Source: Candidatus Eiseniibacteriota bacterium (GTDB lineage Bacteria; Eisenbacteria; RBG-16-71-46; CAIMUX01). Taken from it: 48,086 nucleotides of DNA. A program made the position numbers and the translations under genes. The notes below the pieces were generated by a model. The model worked only from the letters and a program-made list of their open reading frames with translations, was not told the DNA's origin and did not search any database. The stretch spans positions 1 to 48,086 of the forward strand of contig CAIMUX010000005.1 of the NCBI GenBank assembly GCA_903844735.1. The letters run 5' to 3'. Below, one piece after another: positions 1-8,935 of this stretch; position 1 is the stretch's first letter; the number at the start of each line of letters is the position of its first letter.

Positions 1-207
<207 letters not shown>

Positions 208-405
208 TCAGCGCCGGACAACCGCTTGGCCCATCCCATCCCGGGAGGGCAACCCGCCGTGACCGACTGTGAGCGCGGATGAACCGGTGGGCTGCCAAGA
301 TGGAGCCGTATCTCTTCCTTGCTCTGGTTCCTGACCTGAAATGCTTCCTGACCTGCGATCCTTCCCAACCTCCGAACCAGCGACCCGCGGCGGCGCGGAC
401 CGATG

Positions 406-478
406 AGCCCACGATCAGAATCGAACTGATGACCTTCTCCTTACCATGGAGATGCTCTACCGACTGAGCTACGTGGGC
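406..478 (-). tRNA. thrT: tRNA-Thr(GGT)
   Basis: Cloverleaf read on the minus strand: acceptor GCCCACG pairs with CGTGGGC, the anticodon stem is TCTCC/GGAGA, and loop ATGGTAA gives anticodon GGT (Thr, codon ACC). The T arm contains GTTCGATTC. It has 73 bases and CCA is not encoded. It lies last before tuf. Confidence 0.95.
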
Positions 479-507
479 ACTACTACTACCACCACAGCTA
501 CTAGGTG

Positions 508-580
<73 letters not shown>

Positions 581-621
581 CGATCAGTCGAAGCCTGATC
601 CCTTCCCGCGGGACTTCATGG

Positions 622-704
622 TGGGGAGGGAAGGATTCGAACCTTCGAAGGCGTACGCCGACAGATTTACAGTCTGTTCCCTTTGGCCACTCGGGAACCT
701 CCCC
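622..704 (-). tRNA. tyrU: tRNA-Tyr(GTA)
   Basis: This is a class II tRNA with a long variable arm (83 bases). Acceptor GGGGAGG pairs with CCTCCCC, the anticodon loop gives GTA, and the T arm is GAAGG-TTCGAAT-CCTTC. CCA is not encoded. Confidence 0.95.
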
Positions 705-911
705 ACGCAACCTGACGGCCCGACACAAGTCCCGCTGCCGACATGGGCCAAAGCGACACAACCGCTACGTTGCGGCCGGAATCCTGCATCGCCGAAGCTC
801 TGTGCCGCCGGGATCCTGCACCGCCGGGATTTCGCCTCCCCGATGGCACTCGATCCCCTGTTCCTCTTCCTTCCGTCCCGGCGTAAAACCACCCTGAAAA
901 TCCCGGGGCTG
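705..911. other. Spacer between tRNA-Tyr and tRNA-Thr(TGT)
   Basis: Non-coding. It holds a short imperfect direct repeat (around 776-832, units resembling GCCGGGATCCTGCACC). No gene is seen. Confidence 0.5.
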
Positions 912-983
912 AGCTGGCGAAGGGATTTGAACCCCCGACCTGCTGATTACAAATCAGCTGCTCTACCACTGAGCTACGCCAGC
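912..983 (-). tRNA. thrU: tRNA-Thr(TGT)
   Basis: Acceptor GCTGGCG pairs with CGCCAGC, the anticodon is TGT (Thr, codon ACA), and the T arm contains GGTTCAAATCC. It has 72 bases and no encoded CCA. It is the first gene of the tRNA-tuf operon. Confidence 0.95.
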
Positions 984-1172
984 GGATTCCGCTCGGCGAT
1001 CTTTTACCGGCGCGCCAAAGGCGCAACCACCCAACCTCCCACCGCGCGAGTGGCCGGGAACACCGCGCGAGCGGCCGGGAGCCAAGCGCCGCCTCAAACA
1101 TCCATGCTCTGGTGCGTCGAAACGAAGGAAACAGAAGCTAGCCGTTTCCTCAGGCCAACACCAAAGACTGTC

Positions 1173-1201
1173 ATTCTATGAGCACATCGTTCGATCGTCA
1201 A
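1173..1201 (-). promoter_or_regulatory. Sigma-70 promoter of the tRNA-tuf operon
   Basis: On the minus strand TTGACG (1201-1196) and TAGAAT (1178-1173) are separated by exactly 17 bases; each box matches five of six consensus bases. Transcription would start near 1166, giving a leader of about 180 bases before tRNA-Thr(TGT). The rest of 984-1248 holds a short direct repeat (ACCGCGCGAGYGGCCGGGA twice, about 1041-1080) and no gene. Confidence 0.75.
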
Positions 1202-1248
1202 CTCTTTTTTCGAAGAGGGCATCAGGCTTGCAGATCGGTATGCCGGGT

Positions 1249-2673
1249 TCAGCGACAGGGTCGGACTTCGCTCTTTCCGCTCTTGTCCTCGACCAGAAAT
1301 CCCCGTGCCAGGATATCCTGTCGCAACAAATCCGCCTTTGCCCAGTCCTTGCTCCGGCGCGCTTCGGCCCTATCCTCTACCAGACGCATCACATCGGGCG
1401 GCGTCGCCAACTCATCTAGTGGTAACAGGTTAAGGCCAACCAAATCCGCAAGATGATGGAGAACCATCTGCCCCTCCTTGATCGTCGCTTCCTTCTCACC
1501 GGAGGCCGGCAGAGCGAGGTGACGGTTCAGGAAGCGAGACAGGTCGAAGAGATTGCCGATAGCCCTTGCGGAGTTGAAGTCGTCCTGTAGCGCCTCGATG
1601 AACTTCTCCATCACTCCGCGAATTTCGAGGTCGTGGATTTTTTCGGGCGGGAAGGGCTCCGCGGTGAGTCGCGGCGGCACCCCCACCGCCGCGCACAGAG
1701 CCGCGGCTGTGGACTGCAGACGAGCTAGGGCGACCCCTGCCTCCGCCAGCCGTTCCTCACTGAACTCGATGGGGCTACGGAAGTGGGTGGACAGCAGATA
1801 GTACCGCACCGTGTCGGGGTGGGCCACTTGGCAAACGTCCTCAATCAGAAAAAAGAGCTTCGTCGACTTCGACATCTTCTCGCCGCCAAGAAGCAGGAGC
1901 CCATGCTGGATCCAGTAGTTCACGAAGGTCTGGCCGGTGGCTGCCTCCGCCTGGGCGATCTCGTTTTCGTGGTGCGGGAAGATCAGGTCGATGCCGCCAC
2001 CATGGATGTCAAAGCTGGGCCCCAAGTACTTCATTGCCATGGCCGAGCACTCGATGTGCCAGCCGGGGCGGCCGCGTCCCCAAGGGCTGTCCCAGTATGG
2101 CTCCCCTTCCTTGGCCATCTTCCAGAGGGCGAAGTCGAGAGGGCTCTCCTTTCGATCGCCGACCTCGATGCGAAAACCGGATCGGAGTTCGTCGATTTTT
2201 CGCTTAGAGAGCTTGCCGTAGTCTGGGTAGCGGTCTACGCGAAAGTAGACGTCGCCCCCCGCGGGGTAGGCAACCCCCTTGCCAACGAGACAGGCGATCA
2301 AGTCCTGAATCTCGACCATGTGCTCGGTTGCCTTCGGGTAGAGCGTGGCGCGCCGGTTCCCCAGCAAATCGACGAACGACATGTAGCAGTCCATGTTCCG
2401 CTGCGCGATAGTGCGGTAGTCAGCACCCTCCTCGTTGGCGCGGTCGATGATCTTGTCGTCGACATCGGTGAAGTTGTTGAGGTACGTGACGTCGTACCCG
2501 AAGTAGGTCATCACGCGCCGGACCAAGTCTCCCACGACCGTCCCACGCATGTGCCCAACGTGGGGACGGTCCTGTACGGTCATCCCGCACATGTACATCC
2601 CGACCTTGCCCTCGCGCACCGGCTTGAATGGGAATCGATCGGCGCGCAGCGCGTCGTAAATCTTCAGGCACAT
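1249..2673 (-). CDS. cysS: Cysteinyl-tRNA synthetase
   Basis: This class I aminoacyl-tRNA synthetase charges tRNA-Cys in the cytoplasm. The 474-residue product is of normal length. The zinc-binding Cys of YMCGMTV lies near residue 29, the HIGH-type signature is HVGH (38-41), a GWHIECSAM segment carries the other zinc ligand, and KMSKS is intact in EKMSKSTK. The start overlaps the end of ddl by 10 bases, so the two genes are probably translated from one message. The synthetase lies directly upstream of, but is probably transcribed separately from, the tRNA-tuf operon. No oddities are seen. Confidence 0.96.
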   Translation of the reverse strand: MCLKIYDALRADRFPFKPVREGKVGMYMCGMTVQDRPHVGHMRGTVVGDLVRRVMTYFGYDVTYLNNFTDVDDKIIDRANEEGADYRTIAQRNMDCYMSFVDLLGNRRATLYPKATEHMVEIQDLIACLVGKGVAYPAGGDVYFRVDRYPDYGKLSKRKIDELRSGFRIEVGDRKESPLDFALWKMAKEGEPYWDSPWGRGRPGWHIECSAMAMKYLGPSFDIHGGGIDLIFPHHENEIAQAEAATGQTFVNYWIQHGLLLLGGEKMSKSTKLFFLIEDVCQVAHPDTVRYYLLSTHFRSPIEFSEERLAEAGVALARLQSTAAALCAAVGVPPRLTAEPFPPEKIHDLEIRGVMEKFIEALQDDFNSARAIGNLFDLSRFLNRHLALPASGEKEATIKEGQMVLHHLADLVGLNLLPLDELATPPDVMRLVEDRAEARRSKDWAKADLLRQDILARGFLVEDKSGKSEVRPCR

Positions 2674-3833
2674 GCTGTTCCACCCCTTCTATATTCCTGC
2701 CGCAGGGCTCGGGCCAAAGCCCGGTCGCACAACTCCGCCACCAGCCCGTCGAACGAGATGCCCACTGCAGCGGCGGCCTTGGGAATCAGGCTCGTCTCCG
2801 TCATCCCCGGCACCGTGTTCACCTCGAGCACGGCGCAGCGCCCGTCCGGCGCCAGTCGGATATCGGTCCGCCCCAGGTCCCGGCACTCCAGGGCACGAAA
2901 CGCCCGCAGACCCAAATCCTCGAGGCGGACACGATCCGCGTCAGGCACGCGGGCCGGAACATCATACTCTGTCCGCCCCTGCTCGTACTTGTTTCGGTAA
3001 TCGTAGAACCCGTATTTCGGCCGGATTTCGAGCAGCGGCAGCGCCCGATCACCCAACACCCCCACGGTCAACTCGCGGCCGGGAATGAACTCTTCCACGA
3101 GAAGGCCCCGCTCGGGGTCGGCCAGCGGACCGCCGGCGACCCACGCTGCCTCCCAGTCACCCGGGCCATGCACGATGGTGAGGCCGAGGGTAGAGCCGCC
3201 GTCGATCGGCTTGACGACCAGAGGGTAGCCACCGGTGGCAGCCACCTGGTCGGGCGTCGGGAACGCCGGGACCTGACTGCGCAACGCGGCAGAGGCATCG
3301 GCGCTCTGGCCGCGGGCCACGTTGGAGGTATCCCGGTCATGGCCGTGGGTCATGCCGGAGGAATCCCGGTCCTGACCGCCACCCCAGAGGAACTCCCGCG
3401 CGACCGGGATACCCTCCGCCCGAAACATCCGCTTGGCCAGGACCTTGTCCATGGCCACGGCGGCGGCGGCAGGGCCGGAGCCGAAATACGGTACACCGAC
3501 GAGCTCCAGGATCGAGGCCACCTGCCCGTTCTCGCCCGCGCCGCCGTGGAGCAGGTTGGCCACGAGACCGGTTTCGGCCGGGTCGAGGGCGGCTAGCAAG
3601 GATAGGATGCGGCGGGGATCCGGGGTCAAGGCGGCGATCTCGGTCCACGCACTTGCAGGGTCATCCGCGAGGCAAAAAAAACGAGTGTACCCAGTTGCGG
3701 GGTCGAGAAGGCGGACCGCGTGACCCAGACGAGCCAATGCCCCGGCAACCGCTAGGCCGGAACGGATCGAGACCGGGCGCTCGCCGGTGTCACCGCCGAG
3801 AAGGACAACCCGGAGTTCACAGGACTGCGACAT
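2664..3833 (-). CDS. ddl: D-alanine--D-alanine ligase (Ddl)
   Basis: This ATP-grasp ligase makes the D-Ala-D-Ala dipeptide for peptidoglycan. The N-terminus has the expected LLGGDTGERPVSIRSG. The ATP-grasp core is recognisable (VVKPIDGGSTLG, VEEFIPGRELTVGVL, YDYRNKYEQG) and the C-terminal metal and substrate segment is intact (GRTDIRL, LEVNTVPGMTETSLIPKAA). I chose the ATG at 3833 (389 residues) because GGAGGG lies six bases upstream; the ATG at 3839 would sit directly on that Shine-Dalgarno. An unusual Asp/Ser/His/Gly-rich insertion between the first part of the ATP-grasp domain and the VVKP strand is a 33-bp tandem duplication (listed separately). It overlaps cysS by 10 bases. Confidence 0.93.
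   Translation of the reverse strand: MSQSCELRVVLLGGDTGERPVSIRSGLAVAGALARLGHAVRLLDPATGYTRFFCLADDPASAWTEIAALTPDPRRILSLLAALDPAETGLVANLLHGGAGENGQVASILELVGVPYFGSGPAAAAVAMDKVLAKRMFRAEGIPVAREFLWGGGQDRDSSGMTHGHDRDTSNVARGQSADASAALRSQVPAFPTPDQVAATGGYPLVVKPIDGGSTLGLTIVHGPGDWEAAWVAGGPLADPERGLLVEEFIPGRELTVGVLGDRALPLLEIRPKYGFYDYRNKYEQGRTEYDVPARVPDADRVRLEDLGLRAFRALECRDLGRTDIRLAPDGRCAVLEVNTVPGMTETSLIPKAAAAVGISFDGLVAELCDRALARALRQEYRRGGTACA
3306..3371 (-). repeat. 33-bp tandem duplication inside ddl
   Basis: Two in-frame 33-bp units encode DRDSSGMTHGH and DRDTSNVARGQ. They form a hydrophilic loop absent from typical Ddl proteins. The unit is a multiple of three, so the frame is kept. Confidence 0.75.
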
Positions 3834-4073
3834 GAACATCCCTCCGCCCGCGGGGCAAAGCACCGCGTCCGCTCGTTTTCGGTGCGTGAACGTCAGTTCC
3901 CTCTCGCGCGCCGAGCGAAGCCTCGCATGGAGCGCGCGTGGGTTACCCCAGCCCCGCGCGTTCGGATTGCCCGGCCGCCTCCGGCCAAGCGGGGCCTCGG
4001 GCCGCAGTATAGGATGGAGACTCCACGCTATGCCACCCGGGGAAACAAGCTCCGACGAAACGAGGTCGCGAAG
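3834..4073. other. Non-coding spacer between the phosphatase gene and ddl
   Basis: About 240 GC-rich bases. No convincing gene, RNA or promoter is seen. Confidence 0.5.
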
Positions 4074-6500
4074 TCATCGCCGCCGCACCACCAATACCGT
4101 CACGTCGTCGGTCTGCCCCGCGCCGCCCGAGAATGTCCGTACTTCCTCCAGCGTTTCCCGCAGGATCTCGCGGCAGGGCTCGGTGCGGTTGCGGCGGAGC
4201 AGGTCAAGGAAACGCTCCTCACCGTAGAAGCGTTCATCCTCATCCATCGCTTCGCTCACGCCGTCGGTATAAAGAGCGAGGAGATCGCCCGGCAGCATCA
4301 CCGTCTCGGCCTGCTGGTAGACGGTCGTCCCGAAGAGTCCGAGCACGAGGCCGCCATGGCGCAGGAGGTGGGGATCCTCGGCTCCCCGGCGGAGAAGCAT
4401 CGGCGGGTTGTGCCCGGCGTTGGAGTAGACCAACCGGCCCGTAGCCGTGTGGAGCACGGCCAGGAACGCGGTGACGAAACGCCCGGGCTCGACGCTGTTG
4501 TGGAGAAAGGCATTCACGCGAGCCAGCGTGAGCGCCGGCCCCTCCCGGTCGATGTCGGCGGAGAGGAGCGAAGCCCGGAAGCTGGACATGAGGAGCGCCG
4601 CCGGGACCCCCTTCCCCGAGACATCGGCGATGACAAGGGCCACGCGATCGCCACTCAAATGAAGGGCGTCGAAGTAGTCGCCCCCGACTTGCCGGGCCGG
4701 GAGCGAGCGACCGGCCAGTTCGCAGCGCGGGATTGTGGGCAACTCCACCGGCAGGAGCCGATCCTGGATCTGACGCGCGAGTTCGAGCTCCCCCTCGATC
4801 CGCTCGTTCTCGATCTCCAAGTCGCGCGCCTTGTCCAGGTCTCCGGCCATGTCGTTGAACGAGTGGGCGACGTCCCATAGCTCGTCGTCGGCTTCCACCG
4901 GGATGCGGTAGCGGAAGTTTCCGCTGCGCAGGCGGGCTGTCCCCTGACGCAGCGCCGAAAGAGCACGCAGGACGCTCCGGCTCATCGAGACCACCATCCC
5001 GACCGTGAGAACCTCCACCAGCACAAAGAGGCCGGCCACCACAGCCAGGAAGACGAGTGAGACAACGTTGAACGTATTCTCGCCCAGATTCCGGGTCAGC
5101 CCACGCAGGGCCTGCACGAACCCGACCCGAACTCCCAGGAGGACTTGCCGGTCGCACCAGCCACCGCCTGACCATTCCACAGCGGGAAGCAACGCCGCGC
5201 CACGAGACGTCTCCCCTGAGCCCGCGAACTCGGAGTCGACTTCTTCCTCCGTCGTTGAGGACTGCGTGGGTTCATTCGGCGACCGGTCCTCGGAGCCGAC
5301 CACAGAGCCGGTCTCGATATGAGCCCGCACGTCGAACATATCCTGGAACGAGGCTCCCAATAGATCCTGCACAGGAACCAAGACGACCGCGGCGGGTGCG
5401 GTCTCGGCCCCACGCCGGAAGGCGGCGGCGCCAACATAGGTCCGTCCCCCGAGGAGCACGACTCCGGCACTGCGACACCCACGCCCCCAGGCCATCAGAG
5501 CCGGCTCACCTGGGATCGTGTCGCCGAAGACACGCACCAGCGCGAGATCGGACGGACGCGGCGCTCCGGCAGCGCCCACCGCAGGTGGACACGTGCCCCC
5601 GCACCAGGCCCGCAAGCCGGGCCAGACCGAAGAGGAGAGACGGGCCCAGGTCTCGACGGCCTCGCGGGATGTGCCCGGTGCACTGACCGCGCCGACGAGC
5701 GTCGTGCCGATGTCGTCAGCCGATCCGGAAAGGAAGCGTGCGGACAGCCGCGCCCGCTCGCCGCTCACCGAGAGGTAGGTGCTCAGTCCCCAAAAGAGCA
5801 CCACGAGCACCAGCGGCACGAGCCCGGCCAACAGGTGGGAGACAAGAAGCCGTCGGCGCACACTGCGGATCGGCAACTCTACGCCCCACAAAAGACGCGG
5901 AAGCGCTAGGAACATGTACGTCCAGGAAACGACCCGCACCCAGTCGTAGAACCGGTGCAGCCCCGCGGCCAGCGAAGACGCCGCGTCAGCCCCCACCGCC
6001 ACTGGAGTCGGAGTGAGGTTGAGGTTGAGCAAAAGGAACAGCAGGCCGAAGAGCCCGGTCAGGCCACGCACGGAAGCGCTGACCTCGCGACGCCAGCGCA
6101 GGCGCGCCAGCGCTGGGACGGCGATCAGCTCCGCCAGACCGACAGGCAGGGTCGGCACCAGGCCGCGCACGACGAGCGAGACAACGACGAAAGGAGCCAT
6201 CCAGCCCAACTCGCGGGGCCGGACGCGGTAGAGAAACAAGCGGGTGAGCGCAACCCACAGCGGCATCGCAGAGGCGGCGAGGAGCGCGCTCTGGGCGCCG
6301 AGGAGGAAACCCGCCGGAAGCCGTTGCCCGAGGGCGGAGTGCGCGATCCCGCGAAAAAAGAACTCCAGCACTAGCGCTGAGACCCAGGCCACGCCGCCGA
6401 GGAGCAGCGATCCCGCAGCGGGGGCCGGCCCCTCCCGGCGATTGCGACGCACCTCGATGACGGCTAGGGCGAGCGCCACCACCCCGAGCAGGTAGAACAT
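4074..6500 (-). CDS. Membrane-bound SpoIIE/RsbU-type PP2C phosphatase with HAMP domain
   Basis: This is probably a serine phosphatase acting on an anti-sigma-antagonist or similar switch protein. The 808-residue protein has about seven hydrophobic segments in the first 200 residues, a further membrane segment (LLAGLVPLVLVVLFWGL), an extracytoplasmic sensor region of about 250 residues, another membrane segment, and a HAMP region (around LRSGNFRYRIPVEADDELWD). A coiled linker leads to a C-terminal SpoIIE phosphatase domain with metal-binding motifs VGGDYFDA, VIADVSGKG, YTDGVSEA and TDDVTVLVV. Its ATG at 6500 overlaps the ispF stop by one base, so it is coupled to ispD-ispF. The stimulus and the target are not identifiable here; no SpoIIAA/AB homologue lies nearby. 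Confidence 0.88.
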   Translation of the reverse strand: MFYLLGVVALALAVIEVRRNRREGPAPAAGSLLLGGVAWVSALVLEFFFRGIAHSALGQRLPAGFLLGAQSALLAASAMPLWVALTRLFLYRVRPRELGWMAPFVVVSLVVRGLVPTLPVGLAELIAVPALARLRWRREVSASVRGLTGLFGLLFLLLNLNLTPTPVAVGADAASSLAAGLHRFYDWVRVVSWTYMFLALPRLLWGVELPIRSVRRRLLVSHLLAGLVPLVLVVLFWGLSTYLSVSGERARLSARFLSGSADDIGTTLVGAVSAPGTSREAVETWARLSSSVWPGLRAWCGGTCPPAVGAAGAPRPSDLALVRVFGDTIPGEPALMAWGRGCRSAGVVLLGGRTYVGAAAFRRGAETAPAAVVLVPVQDLLGASFQDMFDVRAHIETGSVVGSEDRSPNEPTQSSTTEEEVDSEFAGSGETSRGAALLPAVEWSGGGWCDRQVLLGVRVGFVQALRGLTRNLGENTFNVVSLVFLAVVAGLFVLVEVLTVGMVVSMSRSVLRALSALRQGTARLRSGNFRYRIPVEADDELWDVAHSFNDMAGDLDKARDLEIENERIEGELELARQIQDRLLPVELPTIPRCELAGRSLPARQVGGDYFDALHLSGDRVALVIADVSGKGVPAALLMSSFRASLLSADIDREGPALTLARVNAFLHNSVEPGRFVTAFLAVLHTATGRLVYSNAGHNPPMLLRRGAEDPHLLRHGGLVLGLFGTTVYQQAETVMLPGDLLALYTDGVSEAMDEDERFYGEERFLDLLRRNRTEPCREILRETLEEVRTFSGGAGQTDDVTVLVVRRR

Positions 6501-7006
6501 CACGGACCGCTCGCAGCGACGGCCAACACTACCGCGTAAGCGGCGATCGCCTCCCCCCGGCCGACGGCATCGAGCCCCTCGTTCGTCCGCCCCTTGAAAG
6601 AAACGGCGGCCGGATCGAGACCCAGAGCCGCAGCCGTGGCCGCCTGCATGGCCGCCCGGTGCGGCGCCAAGCGCGGGGCCTCGGCCACGATGGTGACGCT
6701 GACCTGGAGCGGGCGCAGACCCCGCTCCGCCAGCAGGCGGCGGGTCTCGGTCAGGAGTTCGCCGCCCCCCACGCCGGCCCAGCGCGGATCGCCCGGCGGG
6801 AAGTGGGTGCCGATGTCTTCGAGTCCCGCCGCACCGAGTAAGGCATCCGCCACCGCGTGGGCAGCCGCGTCGCCGTCGGAATGCCCGTCCAGACCGCGCG
6901 AAAAGGCGATCTCCACGCAGCCGAGAAAGAGCGGCCGCCCTTCCACCAGTCGATGGATGTCGTAGCCAAACCCGACTCGCGGAACGCTGTCAGGATCGCG
7001 AACCAT
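6500..7006 (-). CDS. ispF: 2-C-methyl-D-erythritol 2,4-cyclodiphosphate synthase
   Basis: This enzyme catalyses the fifth step of the MEP isoprenoid pathway, cyclising CDP-ME 2-phosphate. The zinc and substrate motifs GFGYDIHRL, LDGHSDGDAAAHA, DIGTHFPPGD and FKGRTNEGLD...GEAIAAYA are all present. The ATG at 7006 gives the usual length (168 residues) and overlaps the ispD end by 17 bases. A GTG at 7027 would add seven residues. IspD and IspF catalyse steps of the same pathway and are adjacent, as in many bacteria. Confidence 0.96.
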   Translation of the reverse strand: MVRDPDSVPRVGFGYDIHRLVEGRPLFLGCVEIAFSRGLDGHSDGDAAAHAVADALLGAAGLEDIGTHFPPGDPRWAGVGGGELLTETRRLLAERGLRPLQVSVTIVAEAPRLAPHRAAMQAATAAALGLDPAAVSFKGRTNEGLDAVGRGEAIAAYAVVLAVAASGP

Positions 7007-7913
7007 TGCCGCCCCGCGACCGCGCACGGGCGCGCGGACGCGTCTCCAGCAACCTCTCCGCCAACTCCAGGTCCCCGGGAAAGGTCACCTTCAGATTCTC
7101 GGGATCGCCGGGGATGAGCCGGACCGGCAACCCCTGCCATTCGAGGAGTGCCGCGTCATCGGTGGCTCGTAAGCCATACCGGTGAGCACGACGATGGGCC
7201 TGGAGGAGCGGGCCGAAGCGAAACACCTGCGGCGTCTGCACGGCGTAGAGTCCTTCCCGAGGCTGGGTGTTGATCACTCGATCCCCGTAGACAAGTTTCA
7301 GGGTCTCCCGCACGGGCAACCCCGGCGCCACGCCGGCCGGCAGCCGACCGGTCTCCTCATTGCCGGTCAGTCCCGGCAAGTCTCCCTGCCCACCGAATGG
7401 AAGTCGCACTTCCATGGCCTCAAGGCAGCGCGTAACCAGGTCCGGCCGCAAGAGCGGGCGCGCCGCGTCATGCACGAGAACCATCGCGTCCGGCGGAGCG
7501 TTGTCTTCTTCCAGCGCCACGAGGGCAGCGAGGACCGAATCTTGCCGCTCAGCACCCCCGGGCACGAGTCTCACGCAGCGAGAGGCGACGGGACCGAACG
7601 ACTCTCCTAGAAGCAACATCATAGCATCAAGCTCGGCCGGGTCGTCGGGAGTCACCAAGAGCACGTCCCGAACCCGGGGATGCTCAAGGAGGGTGCCCAG
7701 AGCGTGGAGAAACAACGGCGTCCCGGCCAGCGGGACCCGGGCCTTCGGCAACCCGAATCCCAACCGCTCACCGCGACCCGCCGCGACCAGGATCGCCCGC
7801 GCCGGCTCGACGATGCACGCAGTCTGGTGGCCCGCTGACGCGTGGTCAGCCGGCATCAGCGGTGTTTCCGATCCCGGATTCGGTCGGTTCGCGTCCATCG
7901 GTCCCGAGCCCAT
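6990..7913 (-). CDS. ispD: 2-C-methyl-D-erythritol 4-phosphate cytidylyltransferase
   Basis: This enzyme transfers CMP to MEP in the MEP pathway. The nucleotide-binding start ARAILVAAGRGERLG, the VHDAARPL motif, a TQPREGLYAVQTPQVF segment and ATDDAALLE identify IspD. The catalytic domain begins about 38 residues after the chosen ATG (7913), which has GGAGG four bases upstream. Earlier in-frame codons reach 8012 and a later ATG at 7856 would remove the unconserved N-terminal stretch, so the start is uncertain. A short insertion around FGGQGDLPGLTGNEETG lies between the two halves. Confidence 0.92.
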   Translation of the reverse strand: MGSGPMDANRPNPGSETPLMPADHASAGHQTACIVEPARAILVAAGRGERLGFGLPKARVPLAGTPLFLHALGTLLEHPRVRDVLLVTPDDPAELDAMMLLLGESFGPVASRCVRLVPGGAERQDSVLAALVALEEDNAPPDAMVLVHDAARPLLRPDLVTRCLEAMEVRLPFGGQGDLPGLTGNEETGRLPAGVAPGLPVRETLKLVYGDRVINTQPREGLYAVQTPQVFRFGPLLQAHRRAHRYGLRATDDAALLEWQGLPVRLIPGDPENLKVTFPGDLELAERLLETRPRARARSRGGNGSRS

Positions 7914-8168
7914 GCAACCTCCGACTGTGCCGACCGCCGATCCGGCGTTCCGGCTGGGGCCGGATCTTGGCACGCGATCGGAGTTCCGTCCATCCGGGAA
8001 TGTGACGGCCAACGAAACTCGATACTGTCGCAGCCTGCGCTTTCGCTTCCCACGCCACGATCCGTACGCGGTGCTCTGCGCGACCGCCGCGGCAAGCGAG
8101 ATCCCGGGCCCTGTGCTGCGCCGAATCAGCGCCGGGCGGGTCCGTGTCAGGGCTTGGCGAGCTTCAGC

Positions 8169-8390
8169 TTAGCCCGCCGTATCGAGCAGCCCCAGCAACA
8201 ACCGCTCGATGGCCTCCACCATCCGCTCCACCGAAAAGCGCGCGGCGACGATCTCCTGCCCGCGGCGGCCCATCGCGGCGCGACGGCCAAGGAGATAGAC
8301 GGCAGGGCCCGCCGCGCTCTCCGGGCGAAGTGGAACCGCGCCCTCGCCCGGAGGAAAACCGGCCGACATCCACGCGCGCGAACAATAGCC
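8169..8390 (-). pseudogene. Glycosyltransferase (GT4-type) C-terminal remnant
   Basis: A minus-strand frame ending in TAA at 8169 reads GRRAAMGRRGQEIVAARFSV then ERMVEAIERLLLGL. This matches the C-terminal helices of GT-B, group 1 glycosyltransferases (typically MGxxGRxxVxxRFSxERM). The nucleotide-sugar-binding half upstream is missing; what precedes it is shuffled sequence. I infer a truncated gene left by a rearrangement next to ispD. Only the C-terminal about 60 residues are supported. Confidence 0.5.
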
Positions 8391-8431
8391 CGGGTGGTCG
8401 TCGTAAGTCCTCTTGATAACGCTGCTTCTGA

Positions 8432-8872
8432 GGAGTACAGTCTCACTTGTCTCATGACGGGCTTTGGACGGTCGCGTTGCAGGTCTGGGATGTCGGGGAT
8501 GGGGGCGTGGGTGGGGGCAATGCGCCATCAACGGACTCAAGCTACTGGCATGGCAGCCTCAGTGGTGTGGGGGACCGCCGGATCTACGTTCCCGATTTCG
8601 CCCTCTCGCGCGGGCAGCCCAATCCGAGCAGCAATTGGGTGGCCTGGGACATACGGCGGCAGTCGGGGGGCAAGGTGAACCTCCGTGTTGTCGGCGTTGA
8701 CGGACGACGCGTGAAGTCGTGGTCAGAGAAGACGATTCCGGCCGGGCCGACGAGGATCCTCTGGGATGGCCGCGATGACCAGGGCCAGCGTGTTGCGTCT
8801 GGCAGGTACTTCCTGGTTGTGACCGACGAGACCGGACACATGCGGACGAACGCCGCCACAGTCGTCCGATAG
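8432..8872 (+). pseudogene. Secreted-protein C-terminal fragment with FlgD-like Ig domain
   Basis: The frame is open from 8432 to the stop at 8872. Its last 80 residues form a FlgD-like Ig domain: QPNPSSNWVAWDI, VNLRVVGVDGRRVKSW, ILWDGRDDQGQRVASGRYFL, ending NAATVVR. Similar domains close two other proteins in this window (31154-32566 and 35594-38236). There is no signal peptide and the only upstream in-frame start is a TTG, so this is probably the tail of a larger secreted protein whose front has been lost. It could conceivably be translated as a short protein. Confidence 0.6.
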
Positions 8873-8935
8873 GCAATCCACATCGGCAGGTGCGCGTTCG
8901 GCCTGCGCCGAGTGCGCACCCGCGGGGAGATACTC

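Noticed and set aside
1201-1216. Hairpin CTCTT/AAGAG as the cysS terminator
   Set aside because: The stem is only about five base pairs and overlaps the -35 box of the tRNA-tuf promoter; too weak to call.
5955-6374. Plus-strand open frames across the phosphatase and other core genes
   Set aside because: They are antisense shadows of GC-rich coding sequence with Arg/Ala/Gly-rich composition and no recognisable domains.
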